Source: Methylobacterium sp. J-070 (GTDB lineage Bacteria > Pseudomonadota > Alphaproteobacteria > Rhizobiales > Beijerinckiaceae). From it: a DNA stretch of 64,000 nt. The DNA lies in NCBI RefSeq assembly GCF_022829385.1, contig NZ_JAKSXX010000291.1:1-64000 (forward strand), in the 5' to 3' direction. Positions 52,491 through 61,890 of this stretch are shown here, piece after piece (position 1 is the stretch's first letter; the number at the start of each line of letters is the position of its first letter). The translations under genes were made by a program, and so were the position numbers. The notes below the pieces were generated by a model. It searched no databases, was not told the DNA's origin, and saw nothing but the letters and a program-made list of their open reading frames with translations.

Positions 52491-52852
52491 GCGCGGCGGC
52501 CGACCCGCCCGCCGGGAACGCCCCACGCCTGAGCATCCGCATCGATCTCGCCCCGGACCACCGCCTCGGGCCCGGCAAGGTCCGCCTGCTCGAGATGATC
52601 GCGGCGCACGGTTCCATCTCGGGCGCCGGCCGGGCGCTGGGCATGTCGTATCGGCGGGCCTGGCGCCTTGTCGAGGCGATGAACACCGGCTTCGGATGCC
52701 CGGTGGTCCACGTGCAGATCGGCGGCCGGTCCGGCGGTGGCGCGCGACTCTCGGCCTTCGGCGCCGAAGTGGTGGCGCGGTACCGGGCCGCCGAGGCGGC
52801 CGCGCAGGCCGCTGTCGCGCCGATCCTCGCGGAGCTCGGCCGCACCGGGTGA
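52487..52852 (+). CDS. ModE-like winged-helix regulator with non-canonical start
   Basis: The protein is the DNA-binding part of the ModE/LysR-like family: 'RLSIRIDLAPDHRLGPGKVRLLEMIAAHGSISGAGRALGMSYRRAWRLVEAMN', then 'VHVQIGGRSGGGARLSAFGAEVVARYR'. ModE-type proteins sense molybdate; the sensing domain is absent here, so the ligand is unknown. The conserved fold starts well before the first ordinary start codon (ATG 52595). The only candidates upstream are CTG 52487, which overlaps the hupE stop (CTGA) and gives 'MSAAADPPAGNAPRLSIRID', and CTG 52529. I give the first. Confidence 0.7.
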   Translation: MSAAADPPAGNAPRLSIRIDLAPDHRLGPGKVRLLEMIAAHGSISGAGRALGMSYRRAWRLVEAMNTGFGCPVVHVQIGGRSGGGARLSAFGAEVVARYRAAEAAAQAAVAPILAELGRTG

Positions 52853-53275
52853 TCGCCCCCGCGGGGTGGGAACGGCGCCGGGCCGCTTCTGCGGGCCGAC
52901 GCTTCCGACGTGCCCGGTCCAAGCTCGAATCGGCCGGCCCGCGCCGGATCGGCGCCGGGATATTCACACCCGAAGACGGATCCGAATTCGCGCTCCGGAT
53001 TGCCATCCGGCGCTGCCGCCGAGCCGATTTCCGGCCAATAGACCCCGAAATTGTTGCCAGAGGGCAACATCGCATCGGAACAGCCAAGGCTGACGCGAAT
53101 CCTCGTTGCCGGCCACAACCCGTTCGCACATGGTGTCGGTGCACGGGGGCATCGCCAAGCGAGAGCCCGCAGGAGCCTGCCGCTCAAGACGCAGGCCAAA
53201 CCTACAGAACGTGCGGCCAGACCCGGTCAACCGGGCACGTCCGCATCATCGGGTCTCGAAGCTTTGGAGATGTCA
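52853..53275. promoter_or_regulatory. Leader region of the first porin
   Basis: About 420 bases without a supported gene. At 53052-53069 is a perfect inverted repeat TGTTGCC-AGAG-GGCAACA, a possible operator or hairpin. The last 30 bases (GGTCTCGAAGCTTTGGAGATG) are nearly repeated before porin 2. Confidence 0.4.
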
Positions 53276-54925
53276 ATGAAGCTCTTGAAGAGCTCTTTGC
53301 TCGGGTCGGCCGCCGCGTTCGCGGCGATCGGTGCCGCGCACGCCGCCGACCTGCCGGTCAAGAAGGCGGTTCCGATCGAGTACGTCCGTGTCTGCACCGC
53401 CTACGGTGCCGGCTTCTTCTACATCCCCGGTACCGACACCTGCCTGCGCATCTCGGGCCGCGCCCGGTTCGAGGGCGGCTACCAGACCAGCTACTCGCGC
53501 CAGTACGGCAACAATATCGGTGACACGTCGGGCTACCAGGCCCGGATGCGTATCAACCTCGATGCCCGCACCCAGACCGCCTACGGCACCCTGCGCGCCT
53601 TCGTGCGTCTCGATGCCGGGTCGCGCACCGGCTACTCCGGCGTCGGTCAGTCCGGCACGCAGCAGCGCATCGGCCAGGCCTACGCCGCCATCGGCACCGA
53701 CCAGTTCGGCCGCGGCTCGCAGTTCATGAACGTCGACAAGGCGTTCATCCAGTTCGCCGGCCTGACCGCCGGTCGCGCCTCGTCGTTCTTCGACTTCTAC
53801 GCCCACGACTTCGAGATCGCCGCCGCCACCGCGGGCTCGGACATCGCCTCCACCAACCTGCTCGCCTACACGGCGACGGTCGGCAACGGCCTGTCGGCCA
53901 CGATCTCGATCGAAGATCCGATCTTCCGGCGGACCCCGATCTTCTCGCCCTTCGCGGTCTCCCCGACCGTCTCCACCGGCAGCGCCTCGAACTTCGGCAT
54001 CACCGTCCAGCCGACCCCGATCTTCGTCGGTCCCGGCCGCTACGGGCTGGAGGACAGCATCGAGAAGTCGCGACTGCCCGACTTCGTCGGCGTCGTGCGC
54101 CTCGACCAGGCCTGGGGCTCCGCGCAGATCTCCGCCGCCACCCACGAGCTGAACGTCGGCAACCTGTCGAGCGCCGCCAATGCCGGCGGTGGCGGTACCG
54201 GTCCGATCCTCGTTCCGGCGCACACCAAGAACACCCAGGGTTGGGCGGTTCAGGGCGGCCTGAAGATCAACACGCCGTTCATCGCGCCTGGCGACGCCCT
54301 CTACCTCCAGGGTGCCTACGGCGACGGCGCCCAGCTGTACACCGGCTACTCCAACTACACCGGCTCGTACATCCAGAGCACGACCACCATCCAGGGCCAG
54401 AAGTTCGCTCAGTACTTCTCGGACGCGACGATCAACCCGTTCACCGGCCAGCTGCAGACCTCGCAGAGCTTCACCGCTGTCGCGTCGTACCTGCACTACT
54501 GGACCCCGGAATGGCGCTCGGCCATCTTCGGCTCCTACGGTGAGCAGAGCTTCTCGCAGAGCGCGCGTGCCGCCCAGGGTGCCATCTACGGCCTCACCAG
54601 CAGCATCACCGGCAGCCCCGCCTTCGGCACGAACGCGGTGGGCGTGCCCGGCACCCGGTTCTACCAGCTCAGCCAGGCGCTCCGGGACACCTACCAGTTC
54701 GTGGCGGGCGCGAGCCTGATCTGGTCGCCGGTCAAGGACCTCGATATCGGCGTGGAAGGTTTCTACACGCAGATCGGTCTCAAGAACGGCCGGGCCATCG
54801 ACCTCGACAAGGCCCCCGGTGCCTACAACCTCGTCGCGGCGATCAATGCCGGCACCTACGTGCCGCGCACCGCCACGCAGGACTCGGTCTCGCAGGTCCG
54901 CTTCCGCGTCCAGCGCGACTTCTGA
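53276..54925 (+). CDS. Porin (Porin_2 family), copy 1
   Basis: A 549-residue outer-membrane porin. The signal peptide (residues 1-23, ending AAHA) is followed by 'ADLPVKKAVPIEYVRVCTAYGAGFFYIPGTDTCLRISG', the family start with two Cys that probably form a disulfide. The end 'VRFRVQRDF' has the C-terminal Phe needed for outer-membrane insertion. ATG 53276 has GGAG at a six-base spacing, conserved in copy 2; an ATG at 53270 is too close to it. First of three tandem paralogues, each with its own terminator. Such porins allow passage of small nutrients. Confidence 0.93.
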   Translation: MKLLKSSLLGSAAAFAAIGAAHAADLPVKKAVPIEYVRVCTAYGAGFFYIPGTDTCLRISGRARFEGGYQTSYSRQYGNNIGDTSGYQARMRINLDARTQTAYGTLRAFVRLDAGSRTGYSGVGQSGTQQRIGQAYAAIGTDQFGRGSQFMNVDKAFIQFAGLTAGRASSFFDFYAHDFEIAAATAGSDIASTNLLAYTATVGNGLSATISIEDPIFRRTPIFSPFAVSPTVSTGSASNFGITVQPTPIFVGPGRYGLEDSIEKSRLPDFVGVVRLDQAWGSAQISAATHELNVGNLSSAANAGGGGTGPILVPAHTKNTQGWAVQGGLKINTPFIAPGDALYLQGAYGDGAQLYTGYSNYTGSYIQSTTTIQGQKFAQYFSDATINPFTGQLQTSQSFTAVASYLHYWTPEWRSAIFGSYGEQSFSQSARAAQGAIYGLTSSITGSPAFGTNAVGVPGTRFYQLSQALRDTYQFVAGASLIWSPVKDLDIGVEGFYTQIGLKNGRAIDLDKAPGAYNLVAAINAGTYVPRTATQDSVSQVRFRVQRDF

Positions 54926-54986
54926 TCCGAGACGCCGGCGGCGGGACCTTCGTCCCGGCGCCGGACCCTGTGCGCAACGTCTATCG

Positions 54987-55013
54987 AGGCCCGGCATCGC
55001 GCCGGGCCTTTTT
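54987..55013 (+). terminator. Rho-independent terminator after porin 1
   Basis: AGGCCCGGC (54987-54995), loop ATCGC, GCCGGGCCT (55001-55009), then TTTTT. A textbook hairpin with T tract. Confidence 0.85.
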
Positions 55014-56285
55014 CGTTGCGCGCCGATCTTGGCCCGGAGCGCGCCGTGGGGCCGTCGCCGCTGCGACCGCTCAGGCTTGAGCAACTTTGCTCCGGCGCGT
55101 CCCTGCGCGCCGGCGCCACGCGATCCGGTGCGGGATCGCAGGCCGGCTTCGGAAGTCGCGTCCGAGGCCGGCGCCCCGCGCCCCAGAACACCGCCGCGCC
55201 CGCCAATTGCAGACCGTCGCCGACCGAGACGCCACGCGGGGCGACGCCTTGCGCCCGCCGGCGCCGGGAGCGCCCTCCGGCACAAGGAAGACCCCCTTGG
55301 CCCCGAGCGCGTCGCCACCGAGGCGTCCCGGGTGGGATGCGTCCGACGCGCGCGATCGCTGTCCATGGACGCGGCGGCGAACCGCATCCGATGCCGGTTC
55401 GTTCAGGGCGCAGGCGTGCCGTCACCTCTCAGGGGAAGGCGACCGACCCGCGATTGCCGCAGGAACGAGCGTGGCCGACCCGCAGGGGCAGACCGCGGCC
55501 GTGCGGGACCCTGCGGCTCCGACGCCGGATTTGTGCCCGATCGCCTTGCCGTCGCAGCCGGCTCCACGCCTGCAATTGAATGCGGTCTCCCGTGCCAGTT
55601 CGGCGTCGGCCTCGGCGGAGCCCGCTTGGGGCCGACCGCCGGCGGTCTGTGTGCCGACGCGGGACAGGCATGGCGCCGCCGCGTTCAAGTCCCGGCCGCG
55701 GGACTGACCCGCGTCGCGGTAAAGGGGGGCTAGCGTCGCCGGCGTGCCGCTCGGGTAGGCGGTGCCGATTCCGACTCACGCCGCCCGGTTTTCTGATTCG
55801 GCCGCTGATCCCTATGCCACCTGTCGGACGCAGGGGCTTCGCCGTGCCGGACCTGCGCCGTGCCGCGCTTCCTCCGGTCTAGGGCCGGCAAATCTTCGGC
55901 GCGTTCGCTCGTTCCCCGTCCTGCAAGTATAATTTTCAAATTCTCACCGCATAGTGGTAGATGACTGAGAAAAACTCGCTGGATCTATGCGCAGTTCCAT
56001 CGAACTGGAACCATTATTATTTTCAAATGATCAATTTTTATCTTGAAAAACCGTATTTCTTGTCGCGCATCGGCAACATAGATCGTTGATCGTCTGCAAG
56101 AGATAAAATCCGAGTTGATGAATCCGATCGAACCGAAGAGCTTGGTTGCGCTCAGCGGATGTCGGAAAGCATAACGTCTCCGGTTTCCGCGGAAGAATGG
56201 AATAATTAAAAAAATAAACGGCACGCCGAAGCGGTAAATCACTGATCGACGTGCAATTTCCGGTCTTGAAGTCTTGGAGATGATT
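55014..56285. other. Long spacer between porins 1 and 2, AT-rich end
   Basis: About 1270 bases. From 55014 to 55900 it is GC-rich but no frame has a recognisable protein; coding-like stretches in 55390-55710 may be a decayed gene. From about 55921 to 56285 it turns AT-rich (runs such as AATTAAAAAAATAAA), unlike its surroundings. An inverted repeat CAGTTC-CATC-GAACTG lies at 55992-56007. This end should carry the porin 2 promoter. Confidence 0.45.
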
Positions 56286-57875
56286 ATGAAGCTCTTGAAG
56301 AGCTCTTTGCTCGGGTCGGCCGCCGCGTTCGCGGCGATCGGTGCCGCCCACGCTGCCGACCTGCCGGTCAAGAAGGCGGTTCCGATCGAGTACGTCCGTG
56401 TCTGCACCGCCTACGGTGCCGGCTTCTTCTACATCCCCGGGACCGACACCTGCCTGCGCATCTCGGGCCGCGCCCGGTTCGAGGGCGGCTACATGGTCAG
56501 CACGTCGCGTCAGGCCGGTTCGAACGGCGGCGATACGTCGGGCTACCAGGGCCGGCTACGCATCAACCTCGATGCCCGCACCCAGACCGCCTACGGCACC
56601 CTGCGCGCCTTCGTGCGCCTCGATGCCGGCGCCCGCACCGGGTACTCCGGCGTCGGCACCTCCGGCACGCAGGTGCGCATCGGCCAAGCCTTTGCGGGCA
56701 CCGGCGTCGACAGCAACGGACGCGACATCCAGCAGGTGAACGTCGACAAGGCGTTCATCCAGTTCGCCGGTCTGACCGCCGGTCGTGCCTCGTCGTTCTT
56801 CGACTTCTACGCCCACGACTTCGAGTTCGCCGGTGCCACCGCCGGTTCGGACATCGCGTCGACCAACCTGCTCGCCTACACGGCGACGGTGGGCAACGGC
56901 CTGTCGGCGACGCTGTCGGTCGAAGACCCGCTCTACCGGCGCACCGCGGTCTTCGCGCCGACCGGCCCGGGCACCCCCGTCGCTCCCGTCTACGTAACCT
57001 ACAATGCCCGGGGATATCCGATCGCCACCAGCACCATCGACACCGTGCAGCGCTCGCGCCTGCCCGATTTCGTCGGCGCGCTGCGGCTCGATCAGGCCTG
57101 GGGCTCCGCACAACTGTCGGCTGCGAGCCACGAGTTGAACGTCGGCAACGTCGCGACGACACCCGTCGCCGGTGCCAACGTCGCGGTCGCCCACACCCGC
57201 AGCGTCCAGGGCTGGGCGGCGCAGGCCGGTCTGAAGGTCAACACGCCGTTCATCGCGCCGGGCGATGCCCTCTACCTGCAGGGCGCCTACGGCGATGGCG
57301 CACAACTCTACACCGGGTACTCCGCGTTCAGCGGCTCCTATCAGCAGAGCGCGTCCACCCTCCAGGGTCAGAAGCTGGTTCAGTATTTCTCTGACGCGAC
57401 GATCAATCCGTTCACCGGCCAGCTCCAGACCTCGCAGAGCTTCACCGCTGTCGCGTCGTATCTGCACTACTGGACCCCGGAATGGCGCTCGGCCGTGTTC
57501 GGCTCCTACGGTGAGCAGAGCTTCGGGAAGGCATCGCGCCTGAGCCAGGGTGCGCTCTACAATGTCGTGGGCGCGACCGGTAACAACACCGTCGGCTTGC
57601 CGGGCACGCGGTTCTTCCAGCTGAGCCAGGCGCTGCGGGACACTTACCAGTTCGTGGCGGGCGCGAGCCTGATCTGGTCGCCGGTCAGGGACCTCGATAT
57701 CGGCGTGGAAGGCTACTACACGCAGATCGGCCTCAAGAGCGGCCGAGCGATCGACCTCGACAAGGACCCGGGTGCCTACGGCCGGGTCAGCCAGATCAAT
57801 GCCGGCGGCCTGGTTCGCACGGCGACCCAGGACTCGGTCTCCACGTTCCGTCTGCGCGTCCAGCGCGACTTCTGA
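56286..57875 (+). CDS. Porin (Porin_2 family), copy 2
   Basis: A 529-residue porin with the same signal peptide and mature start as copy 1; the first 60 or so codons are almost identical at DNA level. The variable loop near residues 220-260 ('FAPTGPGTPVAPVYVTYNARG') is closer to copy 3 than to copy 1. The end is 'TFRLRVQRDF'. GGAG precedes ATG 56286 by the same six bases as in copy 1. Its promoter lies in the AT-rich spacer. Confidence 0.93.
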   Translation: MKLLKSSLLGSAAAFAAIGAAHAADLPVKKAVPIEYVRVCTAYGAGFFYIPGTDTCLRISGRARFEGGYMVSTSRQAGSNGGDTSGYQGRLRINLDARTQTAYGTLRAFVRLDAGARTGYSGVGTSGTQVRIGQAFAGTGVDSNGRDIQQVNVDKAFIQFAGLTAGRASSFFDFYAHDFEFAGATAGSDIASTNLLAYTATVGNGLSATLSVEDPLYRRTAVFAPTGPGTPVAPVYVTYNARGYPIATSTIDTVQRSRLPDFVGALRLDQAWGSAQLSAASHELNVGNVATTPVAGANVAVAHTRSVQGWAAQAGLKVNTPFIAPGDALYLQGAYGDGAQLYTGYSAFSGSYQQSASTLQGQKLVQYFSDATINPFTGQLQTSQSFTAVASYLHYWTPEWRSAVFGSYGEQSFGKASRLSQGALYNVVGATGNNTVGLPGTRFFQLSQALRDTYQFVAGASLIWSPVRDLDIGVEGYYTQIGLKSGRAIDLDKDPGAYGRVSQINAGGLVRTATQDSVSTFRLRVQRDF

Positions 57876-57935
57876 CCCGAACCGCCGGCGCCGGGACTTC
57901 CACCTCGGCGTCGGCCCCCGTGCAAGACGACTTCC

Positions 57936-57966
57936 GAGGCTCGGCTCTGCGCCGGTCCTCTTTTTT
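57936..57966 (+). terminator. Rho-independent terminator after porin 2
   Basis: GAGGCTCGGC (57936-57945) pairs with GCCGGTCCTC (57951-57960), with two internal mismatches, followed by TTTTTT (57961-57966). Confidence 0.75.
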
Positions 57967-58549
57967 CAGCGCGGGCTCTGACTCACCGGCCATTCGTCCT
58001 CGGTCGCGCGGCCCCGATCCTCGCTTAAAGGCTCTTCCGGGCCACGCGGACAGGGCCGGACGCGCGTTCGCGTGCGGCTCGCGGCGCGGCTTGGCACGCG
58101 GCGGGACGGATCGCGCGATTCGCCGACGGCAACGCGCCGAGCCGGCCGTGCCAAACGGCGCTCGAATCTTGCCGGCGATGGGTTGCCGTTTTGCTCTTGT
58201 TCGACCGCAACATTCAGCGATCCTGCGAGCTAAAAAACGAACCGACTACATATATTGAAGATAAGCAGAAATATTTTTGCATACTAAAAGCACGGTTTTC
58301 GAGCATAGATCGCGGTCATTAAAAAGGGCATATTGCCAGTTGCTGTTCAGAAACAAGATGAAAGTTACGCGCTTAGTCACAAAATATCGCATTGTTGGCA
58401 GAAATTTGCATTGCAAAATGATGTTCGAAAGATGATTTGGATTTTTTGAAGTTGTATCGGTTTCGATCGATATGAAGATGAAGATTACATCGATTGACCG
58501 ATGAAGCCGTCATCTTATTCGTCCAATGATATAATTATCGGGGGTCTTG
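57967..58549. promoter_or_regulatory. AT-rich leader of porin 3
   Basis: About 580 bases without a gene. From about 58210 to 58549 the sequence is strongly AT-rich. It contains TTTGCA-T-TGCAAA (58405-58417), a possible operator. The final CGGGGGTCTTG is the ribosome site for porin 3. Confidence 0.45.
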
Positions 58550-60151
58550 ATGACATCGCTGAAGCGTTCCTTGCTCGGGTCTGCAATCGTCTTTGCGTCC
58601 CTCGGTGCCGCCCACGCTGCCGACCTGCCGGTCAAGAAGGCGGTTCCCATCGAGTACGTCCGCGTCTGCACCGCCTACGGTGCCGGCTTCTTCTACATTC
58701 CCGGCACCGACACCTGCCTGCGCGTCTCCGGCCGCGCCCGCTACGAAGGGGCCTACCAGACCTCGTCCAGCCGGCAGCCCGGCGCCAGCGGCGACACCTC
58801 GGGATACCGGGGGTTATTGCGCTTCAACCTCGATGCCCGCACGCAGACCGCCTACGGCACCCTGCGCGCCTTCGTGCGCCTCGACGCCGCTGCCCGCACG
58901 GGCGTCATCCATTCCGGGACGATGCTGCGCATCGGCCAGGCCTACGGCGCCACCGGTGTCGACGAGGCCGGCCGCGGGCAGCAATACGTGAACGTCGACA
59001 AGGCGTTCATCCAGTTCGCCGGCCTCACCGCCGGCCGCGCGTCGTCGTTCTACGACTTCTACGCCCACGACTTCGAGTTCTACGGCGCGACCTCAGGTTC
59101 GGACAACGCGTCCACCAACCTGCTCGCCTACACGGGCACCTTCGACACCGGCCTGTCGGCGACCCTGTCGATGGAGGATCCGCTCTATACCCGCTCGCCG
59201 GTCTTCGCGCCGACCGGGCCATCGGTCCCGGTTGCGCCCGTCTTCGTCGGCTACACCGACGGCGTGCCGTCCCGCTACGGCAATGTCGACACCGTCCAGC
59301 GCTCGCGCCTGCCCGACTTCGTCGGCGTCCTTCGCATCGATCAGTCCTGGGGATCCGCCCAGCTGTCGGCGGCCACGCACGAGATCGACGTCGGCAACCT
59401 CAGCACCGCCACGACCGCGGGCACCGGCGGCGTGCTGACCGGGATCCGGCACGCCAATACGGTGCAGGGCTGGGCCGTGCAGGGCGGCGTGAAGATCAAC
59501 CTGCCGTCGATCGCACCGGGGGATGCCCTCTATCTGCAAGGGGCCTACGCCGACGGCGCGCAGACCTATGCCGGCTATTGCATGGTCGCCGGCTGCTACC
59601 GCCAGTCCAACACCGGCTTCGATACCCAGAAGTTCGAACAGTACTTCGCCGACGCGTCGATCAACCCGTTCACCGGTCAGCTCCAGACCTCGACCAGTTT
59701 CTCGGCGGTCGCGTCGTACCTGCATTACTGGTCGCCGGAATGGCGCTCGGCCGTCTTCGGCTCCTACGGCGAGCAGGATTTCTCTGCGGGCGCCCGTCTG
59801 GCCCAGGGTGCGCTCTACAATGTCGTGAGTTCGAGCAGCGCTGCCGCGTTCGGAAGCAACGCCGTCGGCGTGCCGGGCACCCGGTTCTACCAGCTGAGCC
59901 AGGCCCTGCGCGACACCTATCAGTACGTGATCGGCGCAAGCCTCATCTGGTCGCCGGTGACCGATCTCGATATCGGCGTCGAGGCGTTCTACACCCAGGT
60001 CGGCGTGCGGAGCGGCCGGGTAATCGACTCCGACAAGAGCCCGACCGCCTACGCGAACGTCGCCGGCATCAACAACGGCACCTTCGTGCCGCGCACCGCG
60101 ACTCAGGATTCGATGACGCATATCCGCTTCCGCGTTCAGCGCGACTTCTGA
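58550..60151 (+). CDS. Porin (Porin_2 family), copy 3
   Basis: A 533-residue porin. The signal peptide ('MTSLKRSLLGSAIVFASLGAAHA') differs from the other two, but the mature start (ADLPVKKAVPIEYVRVCTAYGAGFFYIPGTDTCLRVSG) is the same. An extra Cys pair is seen in a surface loop ('YAGYCMVAGCYRQSN'), absent from copies 1 and 2. The end is 'MTHIRFRVQRDF'. ATG 58550 follows GGGGG by five bases. Confidence 0.93.
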   Translation: MTSLKRSLLGSAIVFASLGAAHAADLPVKKAVPIEYVRVCTAYGAGFFYIPGTDTCLRVSGRARYEGAYQTSSSRQPGASGDTSGYRGLLRFNLDARTQTAYGTLRAFVRLDAAARTGVIHSGTMLRIGQAYGATGVDEAGRGQQYVNVDKAFIQFAGLTAGRASSFYDFYAHDFEFYGATSGSDNASTNLLAYTGTFDTGLSATLSMEDPLYTRSPVFAPTGPSVPVAPVFVGYTDGVPSRYGNVDTVQRSRLPDFVGVLRIDQSWGSAQLSAATHEIDVGNLSTATTAGTGGVLTGIRHANTVQGWAVQGGVKINLPSIAPGDALYLQGAYADGAQTYAGYCMVAGCYRQSNTGFDTQKFEQYFADASINPFTGQLQTSTSFSAVASYLHYWSPEWRSAVFGSYGEQDFSAGARLAQGALYNVVSSSSAAAFGSNAVGVPGTRFYQLSQALRDTYQYVIGASLIWSPVTDLDIGVEAFYTQVGVRSGRVIDSDKSPTAYANVAGINNGTFVPRTATQDSMTHIRFRVQRDF

Positions 60152-60214
60152 TGTGACAGGCTTGGGCGGGATCCCGGTCCCGCCCCGCCCCGGCCCGGCG
60201 CGGCGCGATGTCTT

Positions 60215-60237
60215 CGGCCCGGCCCCGTGCCGGGCCG
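60215..60237 (+). terminator. Hairpin after porin 3
   Basis: CGGCCCGGC-CCCGT-GCCGGGCCG forms a nine-pair stem, similar to the porin 1 terminator but without a T tract. The rest of the 321-base gap (60152-60472) to the next gene shows only the strong ribosome site GGAGGAAG before 60473. Confidence 0.6.
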
Positions 60238-60472
60238 TGTCATGTGGGCGCTCCGCATGTCGAAACCGGCATGCGCGCCTAATCCCTGTCCCCCATACAG
60301 GTCGCGCGCTTTGTTCCCCGGTCCGCGTTGCCGCCCTGTGCGGGCGCTGATACGCCGGAGGCGACTTTATCTCCGCCGACCGCGCGGCCCGGGTCGCGAC
60401 GGTCGGGGCGTCCCGGTCCGCGCGGCGAAGGCCGGAAGAGCCCGCGCGTGGTCGGAAGTCCGGAGGAAGACG

Positions 60473-61855
60473 ATGACCAGTACCGCTTCGACGAGTCCCG
60501 TGCCGGCCCCGGCCGAGACACCCATCGCCGAGCGCCGCGCCGCCCGGTTCTGGCCCGAGGGCTGGTGGCGCCTGGTCGACCTGAAGATCGGCATCATACC
60601 GCTCCCGGTCTACATCATCGTGGCGATCCTGCTCGTGGTCCTGGTCCAGGAAGGCGAGATCAAGCCGGATGGGCCGACCATGATCGCCGTCCTGGTGATG
60701 GGCGGCTTCACCTGCGCGGAGATCGGCAAGCGGATCCCGATCCTCCGGAATATCGGCGCCGGCGCGATCTTCGCGACCTTCATCCCCTCGGCGCTCGTCT
60801 ACTACAAGTTTGTGCCGCCGCAGATGGAAAAGGCGATCATCGACTTCACCAAGTTCACCAACTTCCTCTACATCTACATCGCGACGATCATCGTCGGCTC
60901 GATCCTGGGGATGGATCGCGACGTCCTGATCAAGGGCTTCCTCAAGATCTTCGCGCCCTTGGGCATCGGCTCGGTGGCGGCAGCCCTCGTCGGCACCCTG
61001 GTCGGCACGGCGCTGGGCCTCGGCCCGTACAAGACCTTCTTCTTCATCGTCGTCCCGATCATGGCCGGCGGCGTCGGAGAGGGCGCGATCCCGCTCTCCA
61101 TCGGCTACGCGGCGATCCTCGGCCAGCAGCAGGGGGTGGTCTTCGCGCAGGTGCTGCCGCCGGTGATGCTCGGATCGCTGACCGCGATCGTCCTCGCCGG
61201 CACCCTCAACTACGTCGGCAAGCGCTATCCCAACCTCACCGGCGAGGGGCGTCTCCAGCCGGATGCGACGGATATGAAATCGAGCGACGCGCAGGCCAAG
61301 TCCGAGGCGGCGCGGGGACAGATCGACGCCGCCACGATCGGCGCCGCGGGCCTGACCGCCATCACCCTCTACCTGCTCGGCGTCATGGCCCATCACTTGG
61401 TCGGCCTGCCGGCCCCCGTGGCGATGCTGTTCCTGGCGGTCTTCGCCAAGCTCGCCAGCGCCGTCTCGCCCCATCTGCAGGCCGGCGGCTTCGTGGTCTA
61501 CAAGTTCGTCCAGGTCTCCATGACCTACCCGCTGCTCTTCGCCATCGGGGTGGCGCTGACGCCCTGGAACGAGCTGATGGCGGCCTTCACCCTGGTGAAC
61601 CTGATCACCATCGTGTCGACCGTGGTGACGCTGATGACCACGGGGTTCTTCGTCGGGCGCTGGCTCGGGATGTACCCGATCGAGACCGCGATCGTGAACG
61701 CCTGCCACAGCGGCCAGGGCGGCACCGGCGACGTGGCGATCCTGACGGCGGCAAACCGGATGGCGCTGATGCCGTTCGCCCAGATCGCCACCCGGATCGG
61801 CGGCGCCCTCACGGTGACCGGGACGATCATCGCGATGAAATGGATCGGTGCCTGA
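60473..61855 (+). CDS. 2-hydroxycarboxylate transporter (CitS/CimH family)
   Basis: A 460-residue inner-membrane symporter with about eleven spans. The two re-entrant-loop signatures of the family are present: '[17 protein letters not shown]' (GGxGxG) and '[20 protein letters not shown]' (GQGGTGD). Members import citrate, malate or related hydroxy-acids with Na+ or H+. A canonical CGGAGGAAG sits before ATG 60473. Followed after 35 bases by an MFS carrier and then a convergent GntR regulator, forming an organic-acid uptake locus. Confidence 0.9.
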   Translation: MTSTASTSPVPAPAETPIAERRAARFWPEGWWRLVDLKIGIIPLPVYIIVAILLVVLVQEGEIKPDGPTMIAVLVMGGFTCAEIGKRIPILRNIGAGAIFATFIPSALVYYKFVPPQMEKAIIDFTKFTNFLYIYIATIIVGSILGMDRDVLIKGFLKIFAPLGIGSVAAALVGTLVGTALGLGPYKTFFFIVVPIMAGGVGEGAIPLSIGYAAILGQQQGVVFAQVLPPVMLGSLTAIVLAGTLNYVGKRYPNLTGEGRLQPDATDMKSSDAQAKSEAARGQIDAATIGAAGLTAITLYLLGVMAHHLVGLPAPVAMLFLAVFAKLASAVSPHLQAGGFVVYKFVQVSMTYPLLFAIGVALTPWNELMAAFTLVNLITIVSTVVTLMTTGFFVGRWLGMYPIETAIVNACHSGQGGTGDVAILTAANRMALMPFAQIATRIGGALTVTGTIIAMKWIGA

Positions 61856-61890
61856 CCGGCATCCGGGAGCGTTGCGGGGAGGGTTGCGTC

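Noticed and set aside
55087-55707. 206-codon plus-strand frame between porins 1 and 2
   Set aside because: Low complexity, no motif, mixed third-position composition; at most a decayed gene.
55985-56407. 140-codon minus-strand frame in the AT-rich porin spacer
   Set aside because: It overlaps the start of porin 2 antisense, and its codon use is unlike other genes; AT-rich regulatory DNA is the better explanation.
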